Assembly (NCBI GenBank): GCA_963573385.1
Contig: CAUYLG010048326.1
Span: 47,841 to 111,840, forward strand
DNA length: 64,000 nt
Direction: 5' to 3'
Source: Cacajao melanocephalus
Lineage: Eukaryota; Chordata; Mammalia; Primates; Pitheciidae
Below, piece by piece: positions 54,565-64,000 of this stretch; position 1 is the stretch's first letter; the number at the start of each line of letters is the position of its first letter. A model generated the notes under the pieces. That model saw only the letters and a program-made list of their open reading frames with translations. It did no database searches and was not told the origin of the DNA. The translations under genes and the position numbers were made by a program.

Positions 54565-55230
54565 AATGTTCATAAAAACTAATGTTTATTGGTGCTTCCT
54601 ATTTTAGCCTGGGTTTTTCAGAAGAAGAGTCTGAGGCTCACATGCTGGTGACTTATTTGAGAATGGAACCTGAGGGAGCAGGAATGCAGAACAGAAAAAT
54701 AGCTTAGCAAAGCAGGGAAAGGTGGGACTTTATGAGACGCTTCTCAGAATCATCCATCCAGGGAAGAAAGGGACAGGGTTCATCCACTGATTGCCTTCCC
54801 CACTGGTCAAGGGCTGCCCGGAAAGATATTAAATCTCTTGCGTTTCAGACTTGCCCACACCTGAGTACCCATTGCAGGTGCCAGAACAGCCCTGAGAAGA
54901 AAGTGAGAATGTTAGGGAGCTGTCAGGTTGCACCTGTATGAAGCCGGCCAAGCCTATATGGAACAGGTGACACCATGTTGCACTGGAGGTGAGGCCACCA
55001 CAAAAATGTGTGATGGTACATGCGGTGTCCAGTACACTTGCTGTGGGCCACCTCCCAGGCTAAGGGTTTTACACACATTCTTCCACATAATCCATACAAT
55101 GCCCTACAAGGCAGGTGTTGCTATTCCCACCCTGCAGAAGAGGAAATGAGAGTTAGAGAACCAAAATGAGACAGCTAGGGAGTGGCAGGGTTAAAACTTA
55201 AATCCACTTCTTTCTGGACTCAAAGCCCAC
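54565..55230 (+). mobile_element. MIR element, sense, apparently split by a ~420-bp insert
   Basis: The 5' MIR start is seen at 54568-54603 (actaatgtttattggtgctt) and the body at about 55030-55230 (tgctgtgggccacctcccag, agggttttacacacattctt, gaagaggaaatgagagttag, agctagggagtggcagggtt, tggactcaaagcccacac). The DNA between, about 54605-55028, is not MIR and has no name that I can give. Open frames at 54732-55149 fall in the insert and the MIR. Confidence 0.6.
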
Positions 55231-55384
55231 ACTTAACATAATATTAAACTGTACCCAACACAAGAAAGTAGATAATAATTCAGAAAGTCCTTTTTGGAAG
55301 CCATATCAACAGGCTCTAAGTATCTATTAATTTTATTTCTATGCTAGAAATATAACTTAAAGAAATAATTGATGTTTATTACTG

Positions 55385-55505
55385 CATTTTTATAAGAGAC
55401 AGGATCTGTATTGCCAAGGCTCACCTCAAACTCTTGGGTTCAAGTGATTCTCTCAGCCTCAGATAGTCGGAACTACAGATGTACACCGCTATACCTAGAC
55501 TCCAG
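55385..55505 (-). mobile_element. Old Alu/FLAM fragment, antisense
   Basis: Diverged antisense Alu sequence: agagacaggatctgtattgc, ctcaaactcttgggttcaag, ctcagcctcagatagtcgga and actacagatgtacaccgct. About 120 bp remain. Confidence 0.7.
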
Positions 55506-55535
55506 TCTTTTCAATAATGAATTAGATAGAGAGTG

Positions 55536-55592
55536 ATAGAGGATGATGATGAGGATGAAGATAGACAGATAGATACATAGATAGATTACACA
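55536..55592. repeat. GATG/GATA simple repeat
   Basis: Short impure runs of gatgat and gatagata units. Confidence 0.75.
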
Positions 55593-57028
55593 GATGTGTG
55601 TGGGCACATATACATCTATATAATGGAATACTGTACAATTATTTTAAATAGTTATAATAATATAGATAAGTACTTGTGACATGAGGTTAAGAAAAAATAT
55701 AGCCTACAGAATATATAGTATGATCTTACAAGAAAAAAATGACTGAAAGGAAAAGTTAGAAATGTTTAGTGCTGGCAAGATAATAGTAATATTTAAATTT
55801 TTTTCTTTATAGTTCTCAATATTGTCTAAATTTTCTACAAAAATATGGGTTACTTTTAGAATTAGTGGCAATCATTTTCATGGGCAGTGTGGTGCAGTGA
55901 CTGCTACTCACAGGGGCTTCTCACAGCTGGGTTGAATAGTCTGTCCTTTGCACCCATCACTGCAGTCACTGCTGTCACTGAGAAAGAGTCCTTTGCAGCT
56001 TCATGATCCTTTGGAAAAAAAGTCTTTCAAAACACTGCTTGGAGCCTGGAGCTGTTTCTCTACTTCTAGGCACCACAGACATCTCAGCTACCCCCAGTTG
56101 AGCATGACCCCAGTCTGGCCACTATTCTTTGTGTCCAAGGGAGGGCTAATAGTACTGGAATGCTTGTGCTTGAGAAGATCTTAACTGGTGGCAGCCCCCT
56201 CAGCTTTGGCTTGTCAACATGAGCTTTCTGTCCTATCTGTCCTGGACAAGACTGAAACTTTTTCTCCTGAATTCCCTGACATCCCAGGACTCTGCCTGGT
56301 ACCTACAGAAGAAGGTGAGAAATGGGCCATTTCCTTCACTTCCAATGGAGAGATTCTTATATCAAGATTTCCCATCTCTGAATTTGCCAGGTAAGTTTCT
56401 CCTTACTTATTATTTTTATTTTTTGTAGAGACAGAGTGTCTTTCTTAGTGTATCTCTCTCATACTTGCTGTGTGACCATCTGCACCATCATTTTATCTTT
56501 GAAGACTACTCACCTCTTAGGAATAATTCCTAGAGACCTAACACCAGAACACTGCCATACTTGGTCAGAATTGTCATGGCCCAGTGCTTGACAGTGACAT
56601 TTCAAAAAGCCACATAGTTCCCTTTTGTCCTTAAATAAACAGTCTGCAGTATTTCAGGGAAAACAGACTTGCTTGGAAGAATGTCCAATGGAGGAGAAAC
56701 AAGGGTGTAAATTCTGGCTATAACCTGAAGCACATTTGCAGTTCTATCTCATTCCGCTTTATCAGGCATCAAAAGATACTTTGACAAGGGAATGAAGTGG
56801 AGGAAATTTTGCAATCAATGCTTGTTGGTAGCTGCATAGCATATTTTAAACAGAATTCCTATGTTTAGAAAATTTCACACACAATTAGACCTCCTCCTTC
56901 CCAAAGGAGATAGGAGATGGAACTATCTTTTGTAGTAATATTCTGCTAAATATTTCACAATCAACTTTCCCGGGAGGGAAAAAGCCCTGGTTTGGAAATT
57001 GAGTCTGCCAATTTCCATGGGGTAAATA
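55593..57028. other. Unclassified DNA with an exon-like degenerate frame
   Basis: From about 55948 to 56394 one plus-strand frame is open apart from a single TAA at 56182-56184. It ends at aatttgccag followed by gtaagt (donor at 56391). A pyrimidine-rich tttctctacttctag ends at 56069. I recognise no protein family in this frame. It may be a decayed exon, a non-coding RNA exon or chance. The rest holds nothing recognisable. Confidence 0.35.
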
Positions 57029-59650
57029 TAGCCATACCTCAGGCATATTGCAGGTTTGGTTCCAGACCACCACACTAAAACAAATATTGTAATAAAGCAA
57101 GTCACATGAATATTTTGGTTTTGCAGTGTATATAAAAGCTATGTTTATACTATATAGTAGTCTATTAAGTATGCAATAGCATTATGTCTAAAAAACCAAT
57201 GTGTATACCTTAATTTAAAATCACTTTATTGCTAAAAAATGGTAATGATCATCTGAGCCTTCAGCAAGTCATAACCTTTTGCTCGTGGAGGGTCTTGCCT
57301 CGATGTTGATGACTGCTAACTGATCAGGCTGATGGTCGCTGAAGGTGGGGAAGGCTATGGCAATTTCTTGCAATAAGACAACAATGAAGTTTGTGGCATC
57401 AATTGACTCATCCTTTCATGAAAGATTTATCTGTGGTATCCAATGCTGTGTGATTGCATTTTACTTACAGCATAACTTATTTTACTTCTTTTAAAACTAG
57501 AGTCAATCTTCTCAAATCATGCCACTGCTTTACCAACTAAGTTTATGTAATATTCTAAATACTTTGTCATTATTTCAACATTGTTCACAGAATCTTCACC
57601 AAGAATAGATTCCATCTCAAAAAACCACTTTCTTTGCTCACATGTAAGAAGCAACTCCTCACCCACTACAGTTTGAACATGAGATTGCAGCAATTCTGTC
57701 ATATCTTTAGGCTACACTACCAGTTCTCTTGCTATGTCCACTGCATCTGTGCTTATTTCTCCCAATGAAGTCTTGAACCCCTCAAACTTATCCATAAAGA
57801 TTGGAATTAATTTCTTCTAAATTCTTAATTTGATATTTTGACCTCCTATCCTCGATCATGAATGTTTGCAATGGCATCTAGAATGGTGAATCCTTTCCAG
57901 AAGCTTTTCCATTTAGTTTGCCCAGATTCATCAGAGGAATCACTATGGCAGCTATAGCCTCACAAAATCTATTTCTTAAATAATACTTGAAAGTCAAAAA
58001 TTCTCCTTGATCCATAAACTACATAATGAATGTTGTCTTCGCAGGCATAAAAACATTCATCTCTTTGTGCGTCTCCATCAGAGCTCATGATTGGACTGGT
58101 ATATTGTCAATTAGCAGTAACATTTTGAAAAGAATCTTTTTTCCTGAGCAGTAGGTATCAACAGTGAGATTAAAATATTCAATAAACCATACTGTAAACA
58201 GATATACTGTCATCTAGGTTTTGTTCTTCCATTTATGCAGCATAGGCAGAGTAGATTTGGCATAATTAAGGGCCCTGGGATATTCAGAATGATAAATGAG
58301 CATTTAAGCATCAACTTAAAGTTGCCAGCTGCATTATACTTTAACAAGAGAATCAGCCTATTTTTTGAAGCTTTGAAGTCAGACATTGACTTCTCCTCTC
58401 TAGCTGTAAAATTTCTAGAGATTATCATCTTCCAATAGAGGGCTGCTTTGTTTATATTGAAAATCTCTTTTTTAGTGAAGCCACCTTCACCAATGATCTT
58501 AGCCAGATCTTCTGGATAACTTGCTGCAGCTTCTACATCAACACTTGCTGCTTCATCTTGCACTTTTTTTTTTTTTTTTTTTTTGAGTCAGAGTCTTGCT
58601 CTTGTCACCCAGGCTGCTGGAGTGCAGTGGTGCAATCTCGGCTCACTGCAACCTCTGCCTCCCAGGTTCAAGCAATTCTCTTGCCTCAGCCTCCTGAGTA
58701 GATGGGATTACAGGTTTCCACCACTATGTCCGGCTAATATTTGTACTTTTAATAGAGAGGAGATTTCGCCGTGTTAGCCAGGCTGGTCTCCAACTCCTAA
58801 CCTCAGGTGATCCGCCCACCTCAGCCTCCCAAGGTACTGGGATTACAGGCATGAGCCATGCACGCCTGGCCTCATCTTGCACTTTTATGTTATGAACACA
58901 ACTCATTAACTAATCTCTGTTAGCCTCAAACTTTTCTTGTGTAGCTTCCTCACCCCTCTCAGCTTTAATTAAATTGAAGAGAATCAGAGTCTTTCTCCAG
59001 ATTAGGCTTTGGCTTAAGGAACATTTTGGCTGGTTTGATCTTGTATCCCAACCACTCAGACTTTCTCCATATCAGCAATAATGCTGTTTTGCTTTCTGAT
59101 CAGTCATGTGTTAATTGGAGTAGCACTTTTAAATTCTTTCAGTAACTTTTCATTTGTATTCACAACTTGGCTGTGAGGTACAAGAGGCATAGTTTTCGGC
59201 CTTCCTTGGCTTTTAACATGCCTTCCTCACTAAGCTTAATCACTTTTAGCTTTTGATCTAAAGTGAGAGACATGAGAGTGTTCCTTTCACTTGAACAGTT
59301 AGAAGCCATTGTAAGGTTACTCACATAAGGTTACTCATTAGCCAAATTTGTATACCATTCTGTCTCAGGGAATAGGAGGACACAGTTTGTTGTGCCCTAA
59401 AATGATTACAATGGTAGCATTAAAGATCACTGAACACGTATCACCACAGCAGATATGATAATGAAAAAAATTGATATAGTGTGAGAATTATCAAAATGTG
59501 ACACAGAGACATGAGGTAAGCACATGCTCTTTGAAAAATGGCACCAATAGTCTGGCTGGACACAGGGTTGCCACAAACCTTCAATTTGTAAACAGTACAA
59601 TAGCTGCAAAACACAATGAAGTAAAACACAATAAAACAAGGTACACCTAC
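57029..59650 (-). mobile_element. Tigger1 DNA transposon (pogo/Tc1 class), near full length
   Basis: Collinear with Tigger1 from the left terminal repeat (tatagccatacctc, then gcatattgcaggtttggt) to the right one (acaaggtacacctac), with TA at the left flank. Without the Alu at 58564-58871 it is about 2.3 kb, close to the usual 2.4 kb. The transposase is on the minus strand: its start codon is at 59309-59307 (MASNCSSERNTLMSLTLDQK, the N-terminal DNA-binding region), with a DDE-domain piece in the open frame 58563-58210 and a C-terminal piece in 57702-57517. In the domain piece the first catalytic Asp of the NVDET motif is replaced: the residues read NINKAALYW (Asn at codon 58452-58450). With frameshifts as well, it is inactive. 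Confidence 0.95.
58564..58871 (-). mobile_element. Alu (S-like), antisense, inside Tigger1
   Basis: Full-length antisense Alu (T21 tract, gagtcagagtcttgctcttg, cctcaggtgatccgcccacc, gggattacaggcatgagcca). The target duplication tcatcttgcac is at 58553-58563 and 58872-58882. Both copies belong to Tigger1 transposase sequence, which proves insertion after the transposon. The open frames 58583-58777 and 58724-58906 are shadows. Confidence 0.96.
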
Positions 59651-59659
59651 ATTCCTACC

Positions 59660-60345
59660 ATGGCCTATTTCAAGTTTCCAACAGTTTAAAACTGGCTTTT
59701 AAAATTCCCAAAACTGGGGACTTCCAATTCCAAAATGCTATCACAGATGCAACCCCAACACACACACACACACACACAGAAAACTCAAAATAAATATACA
59801 GCACTGAAATTATCATCCCAGAATACTCCAGAACTAAAATATGAGGATGAATTGGTTCCCAGGGCCACAAAGAAGCAAAAAGAAAACTCCAAGCAGATAG
59901 TAAGAGAACTGGATTTCCATATCATCAACATCACTCACCCCAATCTGCCTGACATCAAGTATGTAGAAAATTTCCCCTTACACAGTTTATACATTGGAAA
60001 AAGTGAAATTAAAGTGAAGAATCAGCTTCCTCACCACCTTGGGTTCCCAGACCTGCTCCTGACTCAACCCATGTTAAACATCATGAGTGACTAAAAGGAA
60101 AAATATCCCTCAGGAAAGCCAGAGAGAAAGAGTAGAGATGGGACTACCATTTCCAGCCCTGGAAACTCTGCACTGTAACTCCACCAAAGAAGACACCAAA
60201 TCAGACTGACTGTTCAGCAGCACCATGCTATAGAAGGCACGTGCTGCAGTCCCCTGGCCATGGACCCCAGGCAGCTTTCCACAGTGCTGAGCTATCCCCT
60301 AAGGGATCTTCCCCATTTGGGACAGGCAGGCACCTATCAGTTGTT
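59660..60345 (+). mobile_element. Probable LINE-1 5' UTR-derived segment, sense
   Basis: A non-coding block that leads directly into sense L1 ORF2 and has the feel of an older primate L1 5' UTR (gagaactggatttccatatc, caatctgcctgacatcaagt, ccctcaggaaagccagagag). A short ca run lies at 59757-59780. The open frame 59735-60094 (119 codons) has no recognisable domain. Assignment is tentative; if correct, ORF1 and most of ORF2 have been deleted. Confidence 0.45.
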
Positions 60346-62365
60346 TGAGCCGAGACAAAATTGACATACAAAACCAGTAGCATTTGTACACACCAACAGC
60401 AAACTCTCTGAAAAAGAAATCCAGAAAGCAACGTTATTTCCAGTAGCTACCAATTATATAAAATACCTAGGAATCAAATCAACCAAAGAAGTGAAAGATC
60501 TATACAAAAAAAAAATTATAAAACACTGATGAAAGAAACTGAAGAGGACACCAAAAAATGGAAAGATATTTTATGCTCATGGACTGGAATAATTAATATT
60601 GTTAAAATGATAATACTACTCAAAGCAATTCACAGATTCAATGCAAACTCTATCAAAATACCAATGACATTCTTCACAGAAATAGAAAAACAATCCTAAT
60701 ATTTATATGGAAACATAAAAGACCTCAAATAGCAAAAAAAAAAAAAAAAAAAAAAAATCTGAACAAAAAGAATAAAGCCACAGGCATCACACTATTTGAC
60801 TTCAAAATATCCTACAAAGCTATAGTAATCAAATCAGTATGGTACTGGCACAAGAACACACACATAGACCAGTGGAAGAGAATAAAGTACTCAGATATAA
60901 ATCCACAAATTTATAGCCAACTCATTTCAACAAAGACACCAAAAACATATAATAGAGAAGGGGAAGTGTCTTCAATAAATGGTGCTGGGAAACCCAATAT
61001 CATATGCAGAAGAATAAAATTAGATCCTATCTCTCGCCATATGCAAATATCAAATCAAAATGAATTAAACATTTATATCTAATACCTGAAATGTTAAACT
61101 ACTATAAGAAAATGTTTGGGAAATTCTCCAGAAAATTGGTCTTGCTAAGACTTTTTGAGTAAGACCACAAAAGCACAGGAAACCAAAGCAAAAATAAACA
61201 AAAAAATCAAGCAAAAAAGCTTCTGCGCAGAAAAGAAAACAATCAACAAAGTGAAGAGACAATCCACAAAAATGAGTAAAATATTTTCAAACTATCCATC
61301 TGACAAAAGATTAAAAACTAGAATATATAAGGAACTCAAACAATTCAATAGCAAAAAATAATAATCTGATTCAGAAATGGGCAAAAGATCTGAATAGATA
61401 TGTCTCAAAAGACACACAAATGGCCAACAGATATATGAAAAAATGTTCAACATCACTAATCATCAGAGAAAGTTAAATCAAAACTACAATGAGATATCAC
61501 CTCACCACAGTTAGAATAGCTTTTGACAAAAAGACAGGAAATAATACGTGCTGGCAAGGATGTAGAGAAAGGGAACCATACAATGTTGGTGGAAATGTAA
61601 ATTAGTACAGCCACTATAGAAAAGAGTATAGAAGTTCCTCAAAAATCTAAATATAGAGTTATTACATAAGCCAGCAATCTACTCCTGGATATACAACCAA
61701 AAGAAAGTAAATCAATACATCAAAAAGACATCTGCACTCCCATATTTATTGCAGCACTATTCACAATAGCCAAAATATGAAATCAACCCAGATGCCCATC
61801 AATGGATAAATGGATAAGTAAATGTGATATATATACACAATGGAATATTATTCAGACTTAAAAAAGAATGAAATCCTGTAATTTGAAGCAACATGGATGA
61901 AACTCAAGATAATTATGTTAAGTGAAATAAGCCAAGCACAGAAAGACAAATATCACATGTTCTCACTCATATGTGGGAGCTAAAAAATAGTGGATCTTAT
62001 GAAGATACAGAGTAGGTTGGTGTTTTCCAGAAACTGAGATAGTATGAGGGAGGAGGGGATGAAGAGAAGTTGATTTGTGGGTACAAATATACAGTAGCTA
62101 GAAGAAATAAGATCTTGTGTTCAACAGATCATCGGTGTGACTACAGTTAACATTGATCTATTGTACATTTCAATAGCTGAAAGAGAATAATTCCAATCTT
62201 CCTAAAGAAAAGATAAATATTTAAGGTGATAGATATCCCAGTTACCCTGCTTTGATTATATTAATGTACCAAATGAATGTACAAATTACTGCATCTACCC
62301 CTAAAATATGTACACCTATTATGTATCAATAAAAACATAAAAAAGTTAAAGTTAAAAAAATAAAA
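60346..62365 (+). mobile_element. LINE-1 ORF2 3' half and 3' UTR, sense
   Basis: Sense L1 from about 60350 (cagtagcatttgtacacacc) through ORF2 (aataaagccacaggcatcac, cagtatggtactggcacaag, caataaatggtgctgggaaa, tttattgcagcactattcac, atgcccatcaatggataaat) to the 3' end (tatgtacacctattatgtat, then caataaaaacataaaaaa at 62327-62344). An internal A22 run is at 60737-60758. Divergence suggests L1PB/L1MA age. Open frames 61065-61262 (minus) and 61155-61361 (plus) are remnants. Confidence 0.9.
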
Positions 62366-62579
62366 TCTATGATACTTAACAATCAACTCTCATAACCTGG
62401 TTTAAGCTGGCTTTAACATACAGCTGGACAGGCATGTGATTCAGATACTACAATCAGATGAACCTATAATGGAACTTCCCACAGCAATGCAGAAGGGTTG
62501 TCCCTGGAACAGTCCTGAGATGCATTTGGGCATTGTTCCTGATCTCAGAGCCTTCTGCCCTACCTGGAGGCTTTGTAAA
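62366..62579. other. Unclassified DNA
   Basis: About 210 bp between two L1 insertions. No repeat recognised. Confidence 0.4.
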
Positions 62580-63058
62580 TTTTTTTATTATATTTTAAGT
62601 TCTGGGGTACATAGGCAGAACCTGCAGGTTTGTTACATAGGTATACACATGCCATGGTGGTTTGCTGCATCCATCCCCCTGTCACCTACATTAGGTATTT
62701 CTCCTAGTGTTATCCCTCCCCAATCCCCCCACCTCCTTCTATCCCTCCCCTAGCCCCCCAACCCCCTGACAGGTCCCAGTGTGTGATGTTCCCCTCCCTC
62801 TGTGTATTCTCATTGTTCAACACCCACTTATGAGTGAGAACATGCGGTGTTTGGTTTTCTGTCCTTGTGTCAGTTTGCTGAGAATGATGATTTCCAGCTT
62901 CATCCATGTCCCTGCAAAAGACATGAACTCATCTTTTTTATGGCTGCATAGTATTCCACAGTGTATATGTGCCACATTTTCTTTATCCAGTCTATCATTG
63001 ATGGGCATTTGGGTTGGTTCCAAGCCTTTGCTATTGTGAACAGTGCCACAATAAACAT
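62580..63058 (-). mobile_element. LINE-1 (L1PA-like) 3' end, antisense arm of an inverted insertion
   Basis: Antisense L1PA 3' UTR and ORF2 end: aagttctggggtacataggc, tttgctgcatccatcccc, cttatgagtgagaacatgcg, ggctgcatagtattccacag and aacagtgccacaataaaca. It stops at 63058 and is followed immediately by L1 in the other orientation. The minus-strand frames at 62710-63082 are ORF2 C-terminal remnants. Confidence 0.95.
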
Positions 63059-63241
63059 TAGATTCAATGCTATCTCCATCAAGCTATCATCGACTTACTT
63101 CACAGAATTGAAAAAAAAAACCTTAGACTTCATGTGGAACCAGAAGAGACCCCACAGAGCCAAGACAATCCTAAGCAAAAACAAAAACAAAGCTGGAGGC
63201 ATCATGCTACCTGACTTCAAACTATACTACAAGGCTACAGT
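63059..63241 (+). mobile_element. LINE-1 ORF2 segment, inverted 5' arm of the same insertion
   Basis: Sense ORF2 sequence: gattcaatgctatctccatc, ttcatgtggaaccagaagag, aaagctggaggcatcatgct, cctgacttcaaactatacta and aaggctacagta. In an intact L1 this lies upstream of the antisense arm's sequence, so the orientation switch at 63058/63059 is the classical 5' inversion left by twin priming. The plus-strand frame 62961-63281 spans the junction and is not a gene. Confidence 0.93.
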
Positions 63242-63577
63242 ATTTTTGTTTTTAACAAATGCCTCTTATGCTTTGATTTAGTAGAGTGGATGATCTTATT
63301 TGCAAAGAAGAACCCTGGTCAATTACAATGAGGATCTTTCTGTTTCAGGCAGAGATAGGTACTCGTAAGCAGAATTAAATATTGCCTCCACTGAGCCTGT
63401 CTTTAAAGTTTAGGATTTCCCCAAGAGCATGAATTCAGGTTTCATCCAATCCCATGTGTTCCCCATTGATAGCAGTGTGAGACAAAAGCAATTTCATACT
63501 CAGATTTCTCTGCAACTGAAGATATATGAAAGGTGTGGCTTTACTGTGTACGGAAGCATCTAATAAGAGTCTCAAGA
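63242..63577. other. Unclassified DNA
   Basis: Spacer of average AT content between the L1 and the GC-rich right-edge segment. Nothing recognised. Confidence 0.4.
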
Positions 63578-64000
63578 GGGTGGGTCGCCTCGGCCGGGCG
63601 GGCGGGGTCGCCCCTGGTGGCGGTCCCCACGCCTAGGCGCCGCTAGGGCGGGCGGGGGTCGGGACACCGGGCTGGGGGCGCGTCATGTGGCCGCTCACGG
63701 TCCCGCCGCCGCCGCTGCTGCTGCTGCTGCGCTCAGGCCTGGCCGAACAGGCTCCTACACCAGCTCCTAAGGCCACTTTAGTCCCGGCAAATTGGTGCGG
63801 TTCTAATTAAGCTTCCTTGGGCTGTGGCAGAGAGGACGTCAGAGTCTGTGGATCATTCTAGAACCCTCACTCCTCCCTGCCCGCTGCCAGAGGCCCAAAG
63901 GCTGGGGAAGGAGAAGCAGATAAATCAAGTGACAGCTCCATGAAGGAAGAAACCCCATCTTGCTAGAAAGATCTCTCTCGCCTGCCTTGAAAAAATGAGA
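63578..64000 (+). pseudogene. Probable retrocopy of a chimeric/alternative OLFM2 transcript (5' part; continues past the window)
   Basis: An abrupt CpG-rich block with a start codon at 63685. The frame reads MWPLTVPPPPLLLLLRSGLA, EQ, very close to my recollection of the signal peptide encoded by OLFM2 (noelin-2) exon 1; visible differences would be one extra Pro, Cys to Arg and Gly to Glu. After GAACAG at 63750, where exon 1 should join exon 2, the sequence changes to unrelated text and the frame ends at 63808-63810 after 41 codons. No intron-like donor (GT) follows the exon end, which favours a copy of a spliced RNA over genomic exon 1. The downstream part is not the olfactomedin coding sequence and is unidentified. 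The GC-rich start is at odds with the AT-rich neighbourhood. Confidence 0.5.

Noticed and set aside
59735..60094. 119-codon plus-strand frame after a CA repeat
   Set aside because: It starts in the CA repeat, matches no domain that I recognise and lies in a probable L1 5' UTR-derived block.

Overview
The window is AT-rich, repeat-dense, gene-poor vertebrate DNA, almost certainly human or a closely related catarrhine primate. The evidence is the repeat set: Alu copies of S/Y type, L1PA 3' ends, THE1/MST retroelements, a Tigger1 transposon, a MADE1 miniature element, MER5A, MIR and L2. I found no intact protein-coding gene, tRNA, rRNA or other functional RNA gene. Nearly every open frame longer than 60 codons lies in a transposon remnant, a microsatellite or a processed pseudogene.

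Layout. 1-3760: stacked antisense L1 fragments. 3761-6025: unclassified AT-rich DNA. 6030-10690: a sense L1 3' half followed by antisense L1s, one split by an Alu with matching target duplications. 12237-15577: a CTTC microsatellite, an MLT1-type LTR and a complete antisense THE1/MST provirus (two LTRs, 5-bp target duplication). 15578-22319: mostly unclassified. 22320-28144: L1, MLT1J-like LTR, L2 and two sense MaLR 3' ends in tandem. 29440-31690: L2, then an ERV1-type LTR carrying an Alu with a ~280-bp TA/CA expansion. 32030-37022: antisense L1 with several Alus. 37450-39700: a GC-rich block and a disrupted processed pseudogene of RNF214. 39700-47001: mostly unclassified, with MIR, an MLT1A LTR containing MADE1, microsatellites and an MST LTR. 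47640-53065: sense L1M, possible LTR, antisense L1PA, sense L1 3' end. 53560-55505: MER5A, a split MIR and an old Alu piece. 57029-59650: near-complete Tigger1 split by an Alu. 59660-62365: sense L1. 62580-63241: L1PA with a 5' inversion. 63578-64000: a CpG-rich retrocopy-like segment whose start resembles exon 1 of OLFM2.

Nothing here looks like an operon or pathway. The sequence records successive transposon and retrocopy insertions. Best leads for a second look are the OLFM2-like chimeric segment at the right edge, the RNF214 retrocopy with its GC-rich upstream block and missing coiled coil, a degenerate exon-like frame ending at a consensus donor near 56390, the MADE1 hairpin, and the TA/CA-expanded Alu. 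Repeat family names come from remembered consensus sequences, so boundaries may be off by tens of bases unless target duplications are given.
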